Assembly (NCBI GenBank): GCA_016946835.1
Contig: JACVTC010000017.1
Span: 1,455,001-1,519,000, forward strand
From: Neocallimastix lanati (nom. inval.)
Taxonomy: Eukaryota; Neocallimastigomycota; Neocallimastigomycetes; Neocallimastigales; Neocallimastigaceae
Length of the DNA stretch: 64,000 bases
Reading direction: 5' to 3'
Shown: positions 1 through 13,393 of the stretch, in pieces
Layout: every line of letters begins with the position of its first letter
Numbering within the stretch: the stretch's first letter is position 1
The notes under the pieces: model-generated
Told to the model about the DNA's origin: nothing
The model's input: only the letters and a program-made list of their open reading frames with translations
Database searches by the model: none
Translations under genes and position numbers: made by a program

Positions 1-645
1 GCTTTCATGGTAAAATGATATTATTGTATTAGATAGGAGAGCAAATTTTATGATTATTGAAAAATAATTAATATACACTTTTGCAAATAAAAAAAAAAAT
101 TAATATTAACATTAAATGTTAATGTTTTTTTTTTTTTAATATTTTTTTATGTATTTATACAAAAACTATATATAATTATAGAAAATAATAAAGTTTCCAT
201 TTTATCCCTTTTTTTTTTTTTTTTTTTTTGAATAATATGTTAACTTTCTTTTCTAAAAAATTATTTTTCAAGATGATTATTATTGTTATTTTTTTATTCT
301 CCCATAATTTGTATGAATAATATTATATAAAATAAATTTTTTTTTTTAATTTATATTGCTACTACGATAATTATTAATATATATTTAATGATAGTTATGC
401 TAATCATGTTTTATATATATAAAGTATGGTATACGACTGAATTTGACGTATAAAGATAGTATTTTGCTCTTATTTAACTATCTAATAAATAAAAGCATAA
501 TGAAAAAAATTTTTCTATTTCTATATATAAAAAAATCTTTTTTTTTTCATTATATAAATAAAGTATTTTATAATTTTATGAAAATTTTGTTGTTTTCTTT
601 TAAATGAATTTATTATATTACAAAAAATTTTTAATATTTCTTAAT
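1..645. other. Gene-free A+T-rich DNA, 3' flank of the BTG/Tob gene
   Basis: This stretch holds short homopolymer runs and no open frame of note. It lies downstream of the stop codon of the minus-strand BTG/Tob gene and probably includes its 3' UTR. No RNA gene or mobile element was recognised. Confidence 0.6.
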
Positions 646-873
646 TTAGTTGACTAAAATAGCTTTTGACATTCCATTATTACTTTCAGAATCAGTCTTC
701 ATTTGTTTTGATTGACTCTTATTTTTATTTGAACTTAAATCTGGTTTAATTTCAATAATTGATTTCTTTGGAAGTTCATACTTTTTAATTGAATTAGTAG
801 AGTTTTCATCATAAATAGAACAAATACGGTTATAATCACTACCAACACGGTAACTTACATTGTATGGATCACA

Positions 874-923
<50 letters not shown>

Positions 924-1486
924 AAAATAAAAAATGTTTAAAATACATTAGTAGATAAATATAATTTATTATTTTTATTAATAATCTGTTAATTAATATT
1001 AAAATTATTAAATATATAGGCATACCCAAATAATTAAATCTGATGGGAAACATGATGAAACATCTAAACCAGCTTTTTGAGCAGCAGCTAAAATAATGGA
1101 ATCAATTCTACCATCGATAATTGTGATAGATCTTTTTATAATAATAATAATTATAGTTATCAGATAATAAAATAAAAATAAAAAAATAAAAATTTAATAT
1201 TCTAATATATTTATTTTAATTATATATTATTAATAATAAATTTCTACCTATTTTATTAAAACATATAAACAATTCCATTTTTATTTTAATTTTTTTTTTT
1301 TAAAAAAAAAGTAAATATTTACCTGAAAGCACCACCCTTAATTGGGTTTGATAAATCCCAATGTGAGTTATACTTTTGTGATAAAAGTTGAATTAATTGG
1401 TTTTTGAAAATTACAATTTTATCTTTTTCGAGCTTGTAGAGGTATCTACAAATGAATTCGGAAGCAGAATTTATTTCGGTGAACAT
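646..1486 (-). CDS. BTG/Tob-family (anti-proliferative) protein, three exons
   Basis: Members of this family bind the CAF1 (CNOT7/8) deadenylase of the CCR4-NOT complex and slow proliferation in animals, acting in cytoplasm and nucleus. I assembled the gene by hand from 1486-1323, 1131-1026 and 873-646. Introns of 191 and 152 nt have GT/AG ends, and the joined frame gives 165 residues. Visible family signatures are the N-terminal helical start (MFTEINSASEFICRYLYKL), the segment SHWDLSNPIKGGAFRSI (box A-like), and LIIWCDPYNVSYRVG followed by ICSIYDE, which matches the LTLWVDPxxVSYRIGE...VLYE signature (box B). The tail from about residue 115 is short, Ser/Lys/Asn-rich and has no recognised PAM2 motif, so it is closer in size to BTG1/2 than to Tob. 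The start is the first ATG and lies behind an AAAA context. Each exon is too short to appear as a long ORF. Confidence 0.85.
876..921. repeat. 46-nt poly(A) run (poly-U on the sense strand of the BTG/Tob transcript)
   Basis: An uninterrupted run of 46 A on the plus strand lies inside intron 2 of the BTG/Tob gene. In the transcript it is a U46 tract that abuts the 3' splice-site AG (875-874), so it is the polypyrimidine tract of this intron. Runs this long are usually length-variable. Confidence 0.85.
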
Positions 1487-4400
1487 TTTTAAAATTTATT
1501 ATAGGTATTTGATTATATATGAAAAAGTAATAAAGTATTTTTTTATATATAGAAATTTGTCTCTCCACTATCAAATTAAATAACATTTATAAATAAAGTT
1601 TATTAGTTACTATTACACTTTATTTTTTTTTTTATTTTTATCAATACTTTATTTTCAATTTTATATAAATATGCTTTCAATAATAATAAAAAAAAAAACT
1701 ATAAAATTTTTTTTTATTTGGAATAAATGTTTATTCAATTTCTTTTTTTTTATCTCCCATTTCTGTTACATTTCAATTAATTCTATTTAGAAAATGTAAC
1801 TTTGAATTATACTTTTTTATATAAAATTAACAAAATAATTTTTACTTACATTTGCTTTTTCTTATTATTTCTTAAAATATATATATATTAATATTATATA
1901 TATTTTTTATTATATAATTATGTTTATAATTTTTTTTTTATTATATATATATATTTTTTTTTAGTTTTTTTAATATATATATATTTTAAAAAATAAAAAC
2001 AACTATTATTTTTTTTTTTTTTTTTAAAAAAAGTTCCTTTTTTTTCTTTTAATTTTTAAAAGTTTTTTCTTTATATATATTTTTTATTTTTTAAGAAATT
2101 CTTGTTTCTTAAAAAGATAAAAGCAGTTTTTATAAAAATTTTTATAATAAATAAAGAAGTAAAAATAAAAATAATCTTTTAGAAAAGAAAATTATTTAAC
2201 TAAGAAAATAAAAAATAGAAAAAAAAAAAAAGTTTTGAAGAGAAAAATAAATGATTTTATATATATAAAAAGTTTAAAAAAAAATATATTATAATAAATA
2301 TATAATAAATATATAATAAATCTATAATAAATATAAAATATATATATAATAAATATAATAAATATAAAAAATATTATATATATTGTTATAAAATAAATAT
2401 GTATTTTATATAATTATTTTTCATTGTTACATATTAAAAGATATATATAGCAATTATATTTATAATATATTAATTGTAAATATATGACATAAAAACGAAA
2501 TAGTTTAATTAATTGAAAACTAATAAAAATGGTTTTATACAGGATTAAAGTTTATAAACTATTTAAAGTTTTATTTTTATATTATTCATATAAATCAATT
2601 GACTTTATATAACTTGCATATATAAAAGTATAAATAACAAATATAGAAATATTAATTTCCAAATTTTATTTTTAATTATTCTATAAAACGTTGACTTTCA
2701 CAAAATTTTAATTTAATTTACTTAATATATGGATTAATATATTTCATGCTATTTACTTATATAGATAATTAAACATAAATAGGTTTATTAATTTATATTT
2801 AATTTTATTTATTATTAATAATTTTTTTTATTTATTTAATAATTAAATTTATTTTTTTTTTAACTTTGTTTAATAAAAATTTTCCATTTATTGGATAATA
2901 TTTTAATATAGCAATAAAATTATTATTATATTTATTAGATTACATTGTGCAATATCTATAATATATAACTCTATATATAAATTTAATTTACTTTGTCAAA
3001 TAAAAAATCATATATATTTAGATTAATAATCATTTATTAACTAATATATTACCATGAATATTAATATATAGGATTAATTTTATTCGTTTTTAAAGTTTTT
3101 AAAGATTTTTACTTTTTTAATTTTTAATTTATTTCAATTTATTTTAATTTAAATTTTAAATTTTAATTTTATTTAAAATAAAATAAAAAAGTTGAAAAAA
3201 AAATTTAATTTAATTTAATTTAAATTTAAATTTATTTTATTTATTTATAAAAATTTTATATATTTTATATATTTATTTTTATATTGTTAGTATACAGATG
3301 ATGCTATTTTATTTATATTATTTCATATATTATAAATATAAAAAATAATTAAATCATTCGATCGAAATAAAAAAAAATCTTTTTTTTTTTTTTTTTTATA
3401 ATATTCAACTCTTCATCATCAGCATCATCATTTATTATAACCATTCATAATTATTTTCATATATTCATTATTTATTATATATAATTATCATACATTTACT
3501 ACAACATATCATTTATTCATTTATTTATTCATTAGATTGATATTAAAATGATGATATTAAAATGGTTATTTTTATTTTTATTTTTATTTCTTTTTTATTT
3601 AATATCTTTTATATTAATTTTTTTAAATATTATTAAATAATCATTCAGTAAACTTTAATATTAAAATTTTAAAACAATTATAATAATCATGTAATCATCA
3701 TTTAATATGATATTAATTACATTATTAATATCTAGATATAAAAAATGAATTAGGAACTTTAAATTATAAAACCAAATATCCCATAAAACGATTCTATTAA
3801 AATAGAAATAATAGAATAGTTTTTAATAATAAATTGATAGTTTTTTTTATAATAAAATTCAAAAACGATTAATAAAAATGATTAAAAATGAAAAAAAAAA
3901 AAAAAAAAAAGCTTAAAACACAAACTGTATTGTGTATTGTTATATATTATAATAAAAATATTAATCCAACATTAGAAATTAACATTACTTTTTTTCAATT
4001 AATTACATCCAATACAATCATACAACATTTTTTCTTTACTCATTTATTATTATATATATAAATATAAACTCTAAATAATTATGTATGATATTAGCATATA
4101 ATTAATTATTTCTATATTATGACCATTTTATTCTTTTTATTTCCTTCTTATAATAATTATTCCTATCTTTTTTTTTTCTTTCTTTTTTTCTTATGATTTT
4201 TATTTATTTTTATTTTATTTCTATTTCCAAAGAAAACTACTTTTCTTTTTTGTTCTTTTTTATTTATTCCATTTTTTCGATCAATTCACCTCTTTTTTTT
4301 CATTTTTTTTCATTTTTTTTCATTTTTTTTCATATTTTTCATATTTTTCATTTTAATTTCTAATAATTCAATAGGTATTTATTACAATTGACTCTAATAT

Positions 4401-5161
4401 ATGTATTCTTTATTTAAACTTAATTTTCTATAAATGGAAAGATATATTATTTATATATTAGTTATATATATTAGTTATATATTTAATATATATAATAAAT
4501 ATAATATATTATATTTATAATATAATAGATATAAAAATATAAAAATAAAAATTATTAAAATTAAATGTTCATTTTTGTATTTCTATATTTTCATTATTTC
4601 ATATTTTAATTATTTCATATATTTTTTTTATATTATTATTTTATATTTTATATTTCCATATTTAATATTTTATATAATTGGACTTTGCTTTTTTTTTATT
4701 ATAAGGATAACAATAAAAAAAATATTTGAAAGGAGGAATAAAAAAAAAAACTAAAAAAAAAAAAAAATTGAAATAAAGAAATAAAAAAAAATAGAACTAG
4801 AAGCAAAATAAAAATAGGTTTTATAATTTCATATTATCTCTTTCAAGTTTTACCAAATACAAAATAGAAATTTTTACAAAGCAATAAAAAAGTAAATATT
4901 AATGAATTTTTTTTATAATTATTACTATTATTATTTTTTTTAATTAATAATTCTAAAAAATATAAAATAAAAAAAAAGTATAGCATGACTTTTTTTTTTT
5001 TAATAAACTCCTTAAAAAATAAAATTAAAAAAGAAAAATAAAAGAGCTCTTTCTTCTATATCCATTCAAATATTTTCCATTATTCTTAAAATGAGCATCT
5101 TTATTTTTATGGAGTTAAAATTTTAAAAAATAAAATTTAAATTAAAAAATAAAATAAAAAT

Positions 5162-5200
<39 letters not shown>

Positions 5201-5968
5201 TAATAAAAATATAATAAAATAAGAAATATTATAGATTATAGTTTTATACATAATAATTTTTTTTCTCTTTATTTTATTTTTTATCTATAAAATAAAGTTT
5301 GATGACAAAGATAATAAATAAATAAATAATTAATTAAAAATACTTTATTTTTTTTTTCTTATTTTTTTTATTTTTTCTTATTTTTTTTTTCTTTGGGTCA
5401 TAAGAAATGATGAAAAGTCATTCAATGGCATTAAACCCTTTTTTTATTTTATTTTATTGTTTATTTCATTATTTTAATATATATTTTTTTCCTCTTTTAT
5501 ATATTTGAAACATGTAATATATATAAGAAGAGTAAACAACAATTATTTCAATAATTATTCCTTATTATATCATGATTAATATTTACTTACTTTATAAGAT
5601 TAAAAAATAAAAAATTTTACATTATATATATATAATCACTTTTTAAAAATACCTTTTATCTTTTATATATTTTATAGTGTTTTATTGAAAATATTTTTAT
5701 TAATAATACAATAAGTATCGCCAAAAGTATGGATATATCAAATATATAATCATATTATTATTATTATTATTATTTTTTTATATTTTATTTATTTATTTAT
5801 TTTATTTTTTATATATTAAATAATTTTTTTTTTTTACAAGAAACAATTATATTTTAATAAAAATATTGCACAAATGCAAAGATTTAAAAAAAAATAATAA
5901 AATAAAATAAAAACTGATTATTATTTATTAATTTATGACTAATAAATCAAATAAATAATAGGTCTAAT

Positions 5969-5973
<5 letters not shown>

Positions 5974-6013
<40 letters not shown>
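5974..6013. repeat. Poly(T) run, 40 nt
   Basis: An uninterrupted T run seen directly. It is one of about ten runs longer than 35 nt in the window and lies in gene-free DNA. Confidence 0.9.
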
Positions 6014-6016
<3 letters not shown>

Positions 6017-6584
6017 GTTCTATTTTTTATATTTTTTTATTACTAAAAATATTTTCTTTTTTTTTTAATTTTAGTTTAATTTGTTTAATTATTTATAATC
6101 TTTTTATTATTATTATTATTATAATTATTATATTATTATTATTATTATTATTATTTGTTTCTTTTCTTTTCTTTTCTTTTATTAATACTTTAAAAACTTT
6201 TTATCCATTACATTTGTAAAAATTAATATTTTTAAAATTTACATTACGATACAAATGATATAAATGACATTAATAAAGTTGAAGGGTGATATAACATTCA
6301 TGATGATGTCCAATCTAAACCTAACATATAAAATAAAAATATATAATTGTGATTCTAACAACATATTTTATATTATTATATAAAAATTATATTACTGCCA
6401 ACAAATGGTAATAAAATTAAAATTATTTGTATAAATAATTATTTAATAATTAAAATAATTATTATAAATTATTATTATAAATTATTATTATAAATCATTA
6501 TTATTAATAACTAAGTTTATATTTGTTTATATAAACCATTCCATAAAGAGTCAAATTAAAGAAATCATTTTATACATTTGAAAT

Positions 6585-6625
<41 letters not shown>

Positions 6626-7188
6626 AAATGTCACGTCACATGTAACTTTAAAAAATTAAAATTTAAAATAAAATTTATTAATATTAAATTTATCCATTTT
6701 TGGTAATTTTTGTAATTACAAACTTTAATAATTATAAAAAAAATAATTATAGCGTAGGTTACTGTAAAAAAAAAACATGTAATAATGGATACATTAAAAA
6801 AAAAAAATTTTTTATTTTGAATATTCATTCCAGATATCAGACATCACTAGATAAAAAAAAACATCATTATAGGTAGAATGGCTAAAGAGGAGGAACTTTT
6901 ACTCCTTATTTTAAATTATTTTATTTTTTTTTTAGGATTAAAAAGGTAAATATATATATATATATATATGTATATAAAGGAATAATTTGAATAAGTCAAC
7001 CTTTTATATATTTTGATATGAATATTTCTTATATTTAATGATTTATTATAATATTTTATTTTTTAATCTTTAATATTTTATTTTATAATTTTTTATCTTT
7101 AAATTTTATTTTTATTATAATAAAAATAAAATATAATAAAACAGAGGTAATCCAATGCCACTTTATTATTTTATTAGCATATACATTC

Positions 7189-7189
<1 letters not shown>

Positions 7190-7273
<84 letters not shown>

Positions 7274-7320
7274 TATTATTTATTATTTATTATTTATTAT
7301 TTATTATTATTATTATTATT
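7190..7320. repeat. (TTA)n microsatellite passing into (TATTATT)n
   Basis: A nearly pure TTA triplet array runs for about 80 nt and continues as TTATTTA-type units. Read in one frame it gives a false poly-Leu ORF. Confidence 0.9.
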
Positions 7321-8362
7321 TGAATAAAAAGAAAATAAAACAAAAACAAAAGCAAAAAGAAAAAGAAACAAAAAAAAAAAAAAGAAATGATTAATAATAG
7401 CAATTAGATTGAAGAAAACTTTAAATTTTAATGGATTCAAAATAATATAAAAATTATTAAATTAAATATTAATTTAGCTAATCATTAATAATTGTTAATA
7501 AAAAATGATATAATTATTTTTACAATTTATAAATTAAAATATTATGATGCAAAAATATAAATGTTTCAATAATAATAATAATAATAATGATAATAATATT
7601 ATGATAAAAAAAAGATATAAATATTTTGATGCTATTATTATTATTATTATTATGATATTATTATCAAAAAAAAATAGATTTATTTAATTTTTGCATTAAA
7701 TTAATAAAATTTCTAAATTGTTTAAAATTTACCAAATTTTTAGAAGGAATAATGATTTGTAATAATAAAGTAAAAAAATAAATAAATAAATAAATAAAAT
7801 AAAATAAAATTAAAAGATATTAATAAATAAATAAAATAAAATAAAATTAAAAGATATTAATAAATAAATACATAAAAAAATAAATAAAAAAGGAGATAAT
7901 AAAGTGTTTTATATTAATTAAATAATTAATTAAAAGTGAAAAAAAAAAAAGGAAAAAAAATTAAAAACTAAAGTATTAGTATATTTGAATTTTTCCTTTT
8001 TTTTTTAATAAAAAAAAAATAGGATTTAAATTAAATATAAATTTTTTTATTATAATAAGAAATAATAAATAAATAAATAAATAAAAACATCCTAAAATGA
8101 ACCAAGAAGAAAACTAAAAAAAATATTAAAATATGAATATAATGAGAGTTTAATATTCAATAAATTTTTAAATCATTGACTTTTCCTTTTTTTTTTTTTT
8201 CTTTCATAATAGTTAACAATATTATATTATTATATTATTAATATAAATTATGGGTTTATATGTTAAAAGTGTAAAAAAAAAAAATATTAATTATAATTAT
8301 AATAAATAATTTATAATATTTAAAATTTTAATAATAAAATTATCATTCATCATAATAATTAT

Positions 8363-8372
8363 AATTAATATT

Positions 8373-8420
<48 letters not shown>
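8363..8420. repeat. (AAT)n microsatellite
   Basis: About 19 uninterrupted AAT triplets in gene-free DNA. Confidence 0.85.
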
Positions 8421-8423
<3 letters not shown>

Positions 8424-11400
8424 TTAATTATGTTTTTAATTAATTAAATATATATATATATTAAAAATGGCCGTTTTTTTTTTTTTTTATTAAAATAGGC
8501 CGTTTTTCTTTTTTTTTTTTTTTTTTTTTAATTAAAAATTTTTCAAATCTATTTAATTTTTTTATAATTAGTTTTTATTTTTTATTTTTTTATTTTAATT
8601 TGTTTTTATTTTTTCTTTTTTTTGAAATAATAAATATATGAAATGATAAAAGAGATAGTTGCAATAGATATTTATTTAATATTGAATATTAATACTAAGA
8701 TTAATATTAATATTAATAATAAAAGTAATTATTACATTTACATTAAAGTTTAAAGAATGATTAATAAAAATATAATTAACATAATAATTTAAATATATAT
8801 ATATATCAATTACTTATTAAGACATTTTAAGCTTTATCATTTAATCATTTAAATTAAAATATTGTAATATGTACTTGCCATTTAATTTTTTTTTTTAAAA
8901 AAGATATATATATAGTGATGCATATAAAGTTATATTTTATTATAACATTCATTTTAATTGATACACTTTATATGTTTTTATAAAATTATTTTGATTAAGC
9001 ATAGATAGACTTATTTATAAACTTACCTATATCTTTTATAATAAAATTTTCAATTTATTGTAAATAAAAAAAAAATTTTTTTTCTATTGAAGTATATTTA
9101 CAAAATAAAATTAAATTTATCAAATAAAATTTTTTAATAAATAGAATAGGAAATTAAATATTATCAAATATATATTTTTATTTCATCTTATTTCTATAAT
9201 TATTTATTAATTGTGTGGCTTTTATTATAAGAAAGACTTGTTTTATATTAAAGATAAATATATTTACAATATTTATATGATATTTATATGTTACTATTCT
9301 ATGACATATTTTAATATTATTAGTATTAAATCGATGTTAATCCTATAAAATTATTAAATATATATATATCAATTATATCTATTTAATGTAGTCTTGTTAT
9401 AGAATGACGTATATATTTAACTCTATCACTCTAAACTACTTAACATTTCCTTCCCCTTACATTTTAACATTTCTCATATTTTCATAAAAAAAAAAAAAAT
9501 AAAAATAAGTTTAACTTTTTTTTTATTTATTTATTTTTAATTAATTTTCTAATGCTAATCTTTCATTAATCTTTCATAATCCTTTTATTATTTAAATTTT
9601 TTTGATTTTAAATAAGATGTTTATTTCATTTCATTTTATTAAATATTCCTTTATTATACATTAAATTTAATGAAAAATAAAAAGAAACTTTTAAAAAAAT
9701 TATAAATATGGAATTATGAGGCGAACCATATATATATATATATATATACATTTTATCATTCATTAATTATTTTTTTTGGAATGACTTATTATTTTTTTTC
9801 TTTATTATGAAAAAAAAAAAAAAAAAAAAAAAAAAGAATTAATTAAAGATAAATTTTCTTATTATTTTTTTTTTAAATTTCAAATAAAATAAAGTAAAAT
9901 AAAATAAATAGTAGAAATATAATTATAAAGTAGAGTTTAAATCAAATAAAATAAAAAATGACATTGATAAAATAAATATATAATATATTATTAAATATTT
10001 ATTATCTAATAATTTCTAATGATTAACTATGGACAAAATTCAACTATCCAATAAATAAAGTGATTGATCACTTTTACTGCATCATGGAAAATATTTTTTA
10101 ACAATTTTCTTTTAACTCTATGCACTTCTAATAGTAATAGTAGTGGTAGTGGTGTTATACTTAATCTATCCATATCTTAAAATGTAAAATCCAATAAAAT
10201 TCTGAACCAAGATTAGTACATTTTACAGCTATTTATTTTTATTATTATTTTTAATAATATTTATTTTTAATTATTGTATTAATAATTTTTATTTTCCCCT
10301 TATGGTATGTATTAATATATTATTAATTTTTAATATTTATGATTGAATAAGTTTCCAGAGTGAATGAATTTTACCTTAAATTTATCATAATTAGTTCCTT
10401 CAATAACCCATTTTAGACATTAGTATCAGATCAATATACTTCAATAACGTAACTAAAAAATTTTTCTTTTTTTTTTTTTTTTTTTTTTTTTATAAAGTAT
10501 AGGAGAATATTTAACCCAAAAATTTTTATCCATAACGGAAATATATTTAATAAAAATTTTATCTTATTAGAATTTAATTTTTCTTTTTTTTTTTTATATT
10601 TTCACAAGTATCTAGTTTTTGTAAAGCTAGAAAGAGACACTAACAATATAAAGAAAGAAAGAAAAAAAAAAAGAAAGAAAATAATGATATTGAACAAAGC
10701 TTAAGAGATTTAATATGACTATAATTGCACATTTTTATTTATTCCAAATGACATTTAGTTCTTCATAAATAGAATAATATTTCTAATTTAGTGTTGCAAA
10801 TATGACCTAAAAACATCATGTAAAAAAAAAGAACAAGCCTATTTAATGTTAAAATGGGAAGTCATTGTTTTATTATAAATTTTTATGATCAATACAAGAT
10901 TTGTGACCTTTCTTTTTTTTTTTTTTATACATGAATGAAAGTATATTACCAGTCAGGTTAACAACAGTTCAATCAGGGGAAATACTTGTTAATGTATTCA
11001 GAGAGTTTATCAAAATGTCATAATAAAACCCACCAACTCGAATAGCAGTTGTGAAAATTATTCCATCTTTTTTTTTTTTTTTTTTTCAAGTTCAAAAAAA
11101 AAAAAAACGCCAAGAAAATCTTTCTTCATGCTTTTTTTTTTGTGAGAAAACAAAAAAAAATATATATATATATATATATATTATTATAAAAGGAACACTT
11201 CTGATCCTAAAAAAAGAAATCTACACTTAACTGAAATAAGAGAGTTATATAATATGAAAGAGTTTCTGTCTGAAAGATTAGGGAAAAAAAATAAGTATCA
11301 ATATATAAACCCCAAATTTCTGGAGTTTTTTTTTTTTTATTATTATTATCATGAAATCATGAAAGATAAAATAAAATATAATTATTCAAAAAAAAATCGA

Positions 11401-12703
11401 GAGAAAAAAGAAAAGAAGGAACATTCATTACTAAAAATCAAGAGAAAAAAAAATAAAAAAATAAAAAAATAAAAAAATCGAGAGAAAAAAAGAAAAGGAG
11501 GAACATTCATAACTAAAAAAAAAAAAAAACTTACTACTAATAGTTCACTGAAGACAGATACATATAAATTTATATAGAATGAGTTGAAGTATACAACTCC
11601 CATCCTTTTTTTTTTTTTCATTATTTCTACCATAAGTTAAAAAAAAAGAAAATTGAAAAATGAACTTGAAAAAAGATCACTGGAGTAAAAAAAAATAAAT
11701 CTTGAGGTATAGGATTGAGAAGAGCATCTAAATGTTATTTATAGTTAGAATTTTCTAAATTATTGAGAAAAGGAGGGTTTAAATAATCGTGTTCCTAACT
11801 AATTTTCAATGTAATAGAGAGCCTCTCCATACTTTAAAGAATGAAATTAATCAGTAATTATTTATTTTATTTTTATTTTTATTTTATTTTTTTTTTAATA
11901 CTTTAATTTAGGGTTTTTTTATATGTTTGAGAATACAAAATATAAAAAAAAAAAAAAAAAAAGATTGATAATATAAAAACTTAACCAATAATAAATAATT
12001 AAATAATTGATATTCATTTTTAATTAAATGGAACTACTTAAAATATAATTAATATCTTTAAATATATAAATATATATATGATAAAAAAAAAAAAAGGAGT
12101 TTCTAAGTCTATCTTTTTAATTATTTTTTTTTTTTATTATTTTTAATTTTTTTTTTTTTTTTAATTTTTTTTTTTAATTTATATATATATATATTTTATT
12201 TTTTATTTTATATTTATTTATATATATATATATATATATAAATCAATTAGTTATTATTATAATATTAACTTAGGTAATAATTAAATTGAATTTATGTTTT
12301 ATAGATATTAATTTAGTTTTAATGTTTGTTAATTAACTATAATTTATATAGGTATTCTTTTTTATTTATATTTTTTTAGAAAAAAAAAAAAAAAAGATAA
12401 AATGTTGTACTATTTTAAAAAATTTCATAAATATAAAAATCGATTAACAAAAAAAAAAAAAAAAAGTATATTTTATGTGTTGTATAGGTAGGTGGTATGT
12501 GTAGAAAGTGTAAATAGTATTATAAGAAATACATTTTTAATAAATAATTATTAGTTATTTATATTAGTATTAATTAAAAAAAAATAAATAAATAAATAAA
12601 AAAAATAATATTTATTATATACATATATTATGTTCTATATATGTACATAGGTTTATATCCTTTTTATTTTTATTTTTTTTTTTTTTAAAAAAAAAAAAAA
12701 AAT

Positions 12704-13393
12704 TTAAGCATTAGATAAACAGAGACCATAAGCTGTTTGACATCCATTGGATTCTAAACATTCACTCGTTCCTAAAACACATTTACCATTTTTAGAACAG
12801 CAATCTGGGAAATCACAACTACCAACATTTCTTCCACACGATTTTCCTGAACCTTCTCTAATATTTCCAATAGGTTTATAACAGAGTCCATAATCTATTT
12901 GACATCCATTATTTACATTACAGTAACTATCGCCTGTACCACATTTACCACTGGATGAACAACATTTATCATTTGTACAACTACCATATCCTTTACCACA
13001 TTCTTTATTATTCTCATTATCATCATTATTTCCGTTATCCTCTTCATAGCATAAACCATAATCCATTTGACATCCTTTATTTAGATTACAATACTTATCT
13101 TCTTTTCCACAATAACCATATCTTGAACAACAAAAACCTTCTTTACATAATCCTACTCCTTCACCACAGCGATCTGGTTCACTTGCGTAACATAAGCCAT
13201 AATCGGTTTGACAACCTTTAGAAAGATCACAATGAGAATCGGTATTTCCACAATACCCATATTTTGAACAACATTGATTTCCTGAACATCTTCCTACTCC
13301 ATATCCACAATTTGCGTAAGGTTCTACATTCCTTTTACCTTGAATGGTTATAATATTTAAAAATAAGAAAATAATAGAAGTTTTTATATTCAT
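12704..13393 (-). CDS. Secreted four-domain chitin-binding (CBM18/hevein-type) protein
   Basis: A 229-residue protein with a hydrophobic N-terminal signal peptide (about residues 1-19, MNIKTSIIFLFLNIITIQG) followed by four hevein-type CBM18 modules. Each has the pattern CGxGxGxC...CCSxxGxCG...YC...GCQxxYGLC. The third and fourth are separated from their neighbours by short Asn/Asp- or Gly/Ser-rich linkers. CBM18 modules bind N-acetylglucosamine polymers such as chitin through aromatic residues in the S-x-x-G-x-C-G loop. Here the first two modules keep SKYGYCG/SRYGYCG, while the third (SSSGKCG) and fourth (SKNGKCV) have lost the aromatic residue, so they may bind weakly. No catalytic domain is present. 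The start ATG follows a T-rich tract that is an A-rich leader on the sense strand. A seven-module relative lies 2.3 kb upstream on the same strand. A role in shielding or coating fungal-wall chitin is inference. Confidence 0.9.
   Translation of the reverse strand: MNIKTSIIFLFLNIITIQGKRNVEPYANCGYGVGRCSGNQCCSKYGYCGNTDSHCDLSKGCQTDYGLCYASEPDRCGEGVGLCKEGFCCSRYGYCGKEDKYCNLNKGCQMDYGLCYEEDNGNNDDNENNKECGKGYGSCTNDKCCSSSGKCGTGDSYCNVNNGCQIDYGLCYKPIGNIREGSGKSCGRNVGSCDFPDCCSKNGKCVLGTSECLESNGCQTAYGLCLSNA

Larger units (their letters stand above)
1487..12703. other. 11.2-kb gene-free, low-complexity intergenic region
   Basis: I see no convincing gene on either strand. It holds homopolymer runs (for example T40 at 5974-6013), TTA/AAT triplet arrays, TA runs and a tandem duplication of about 43 nt at roughly 7790-7870 (the motif taaaagatattaataaataa occurs twice). 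Around 10.0-11.1 kb complexity rises, with patches that could be decayed coding sequence. Open frames at 6631-6828, 7155-7394, 11254-11472 and 11382-11633 are poly-Phe/Leu/Lys products of simple sequence and are not called as genes. Confidence 0.6.

Noticed and set aside
7155-7394. 79-codon poly-Leu/Tyr frame
   Set aside because: Translation of a TTA microsatellite followed by an A-rich tract.
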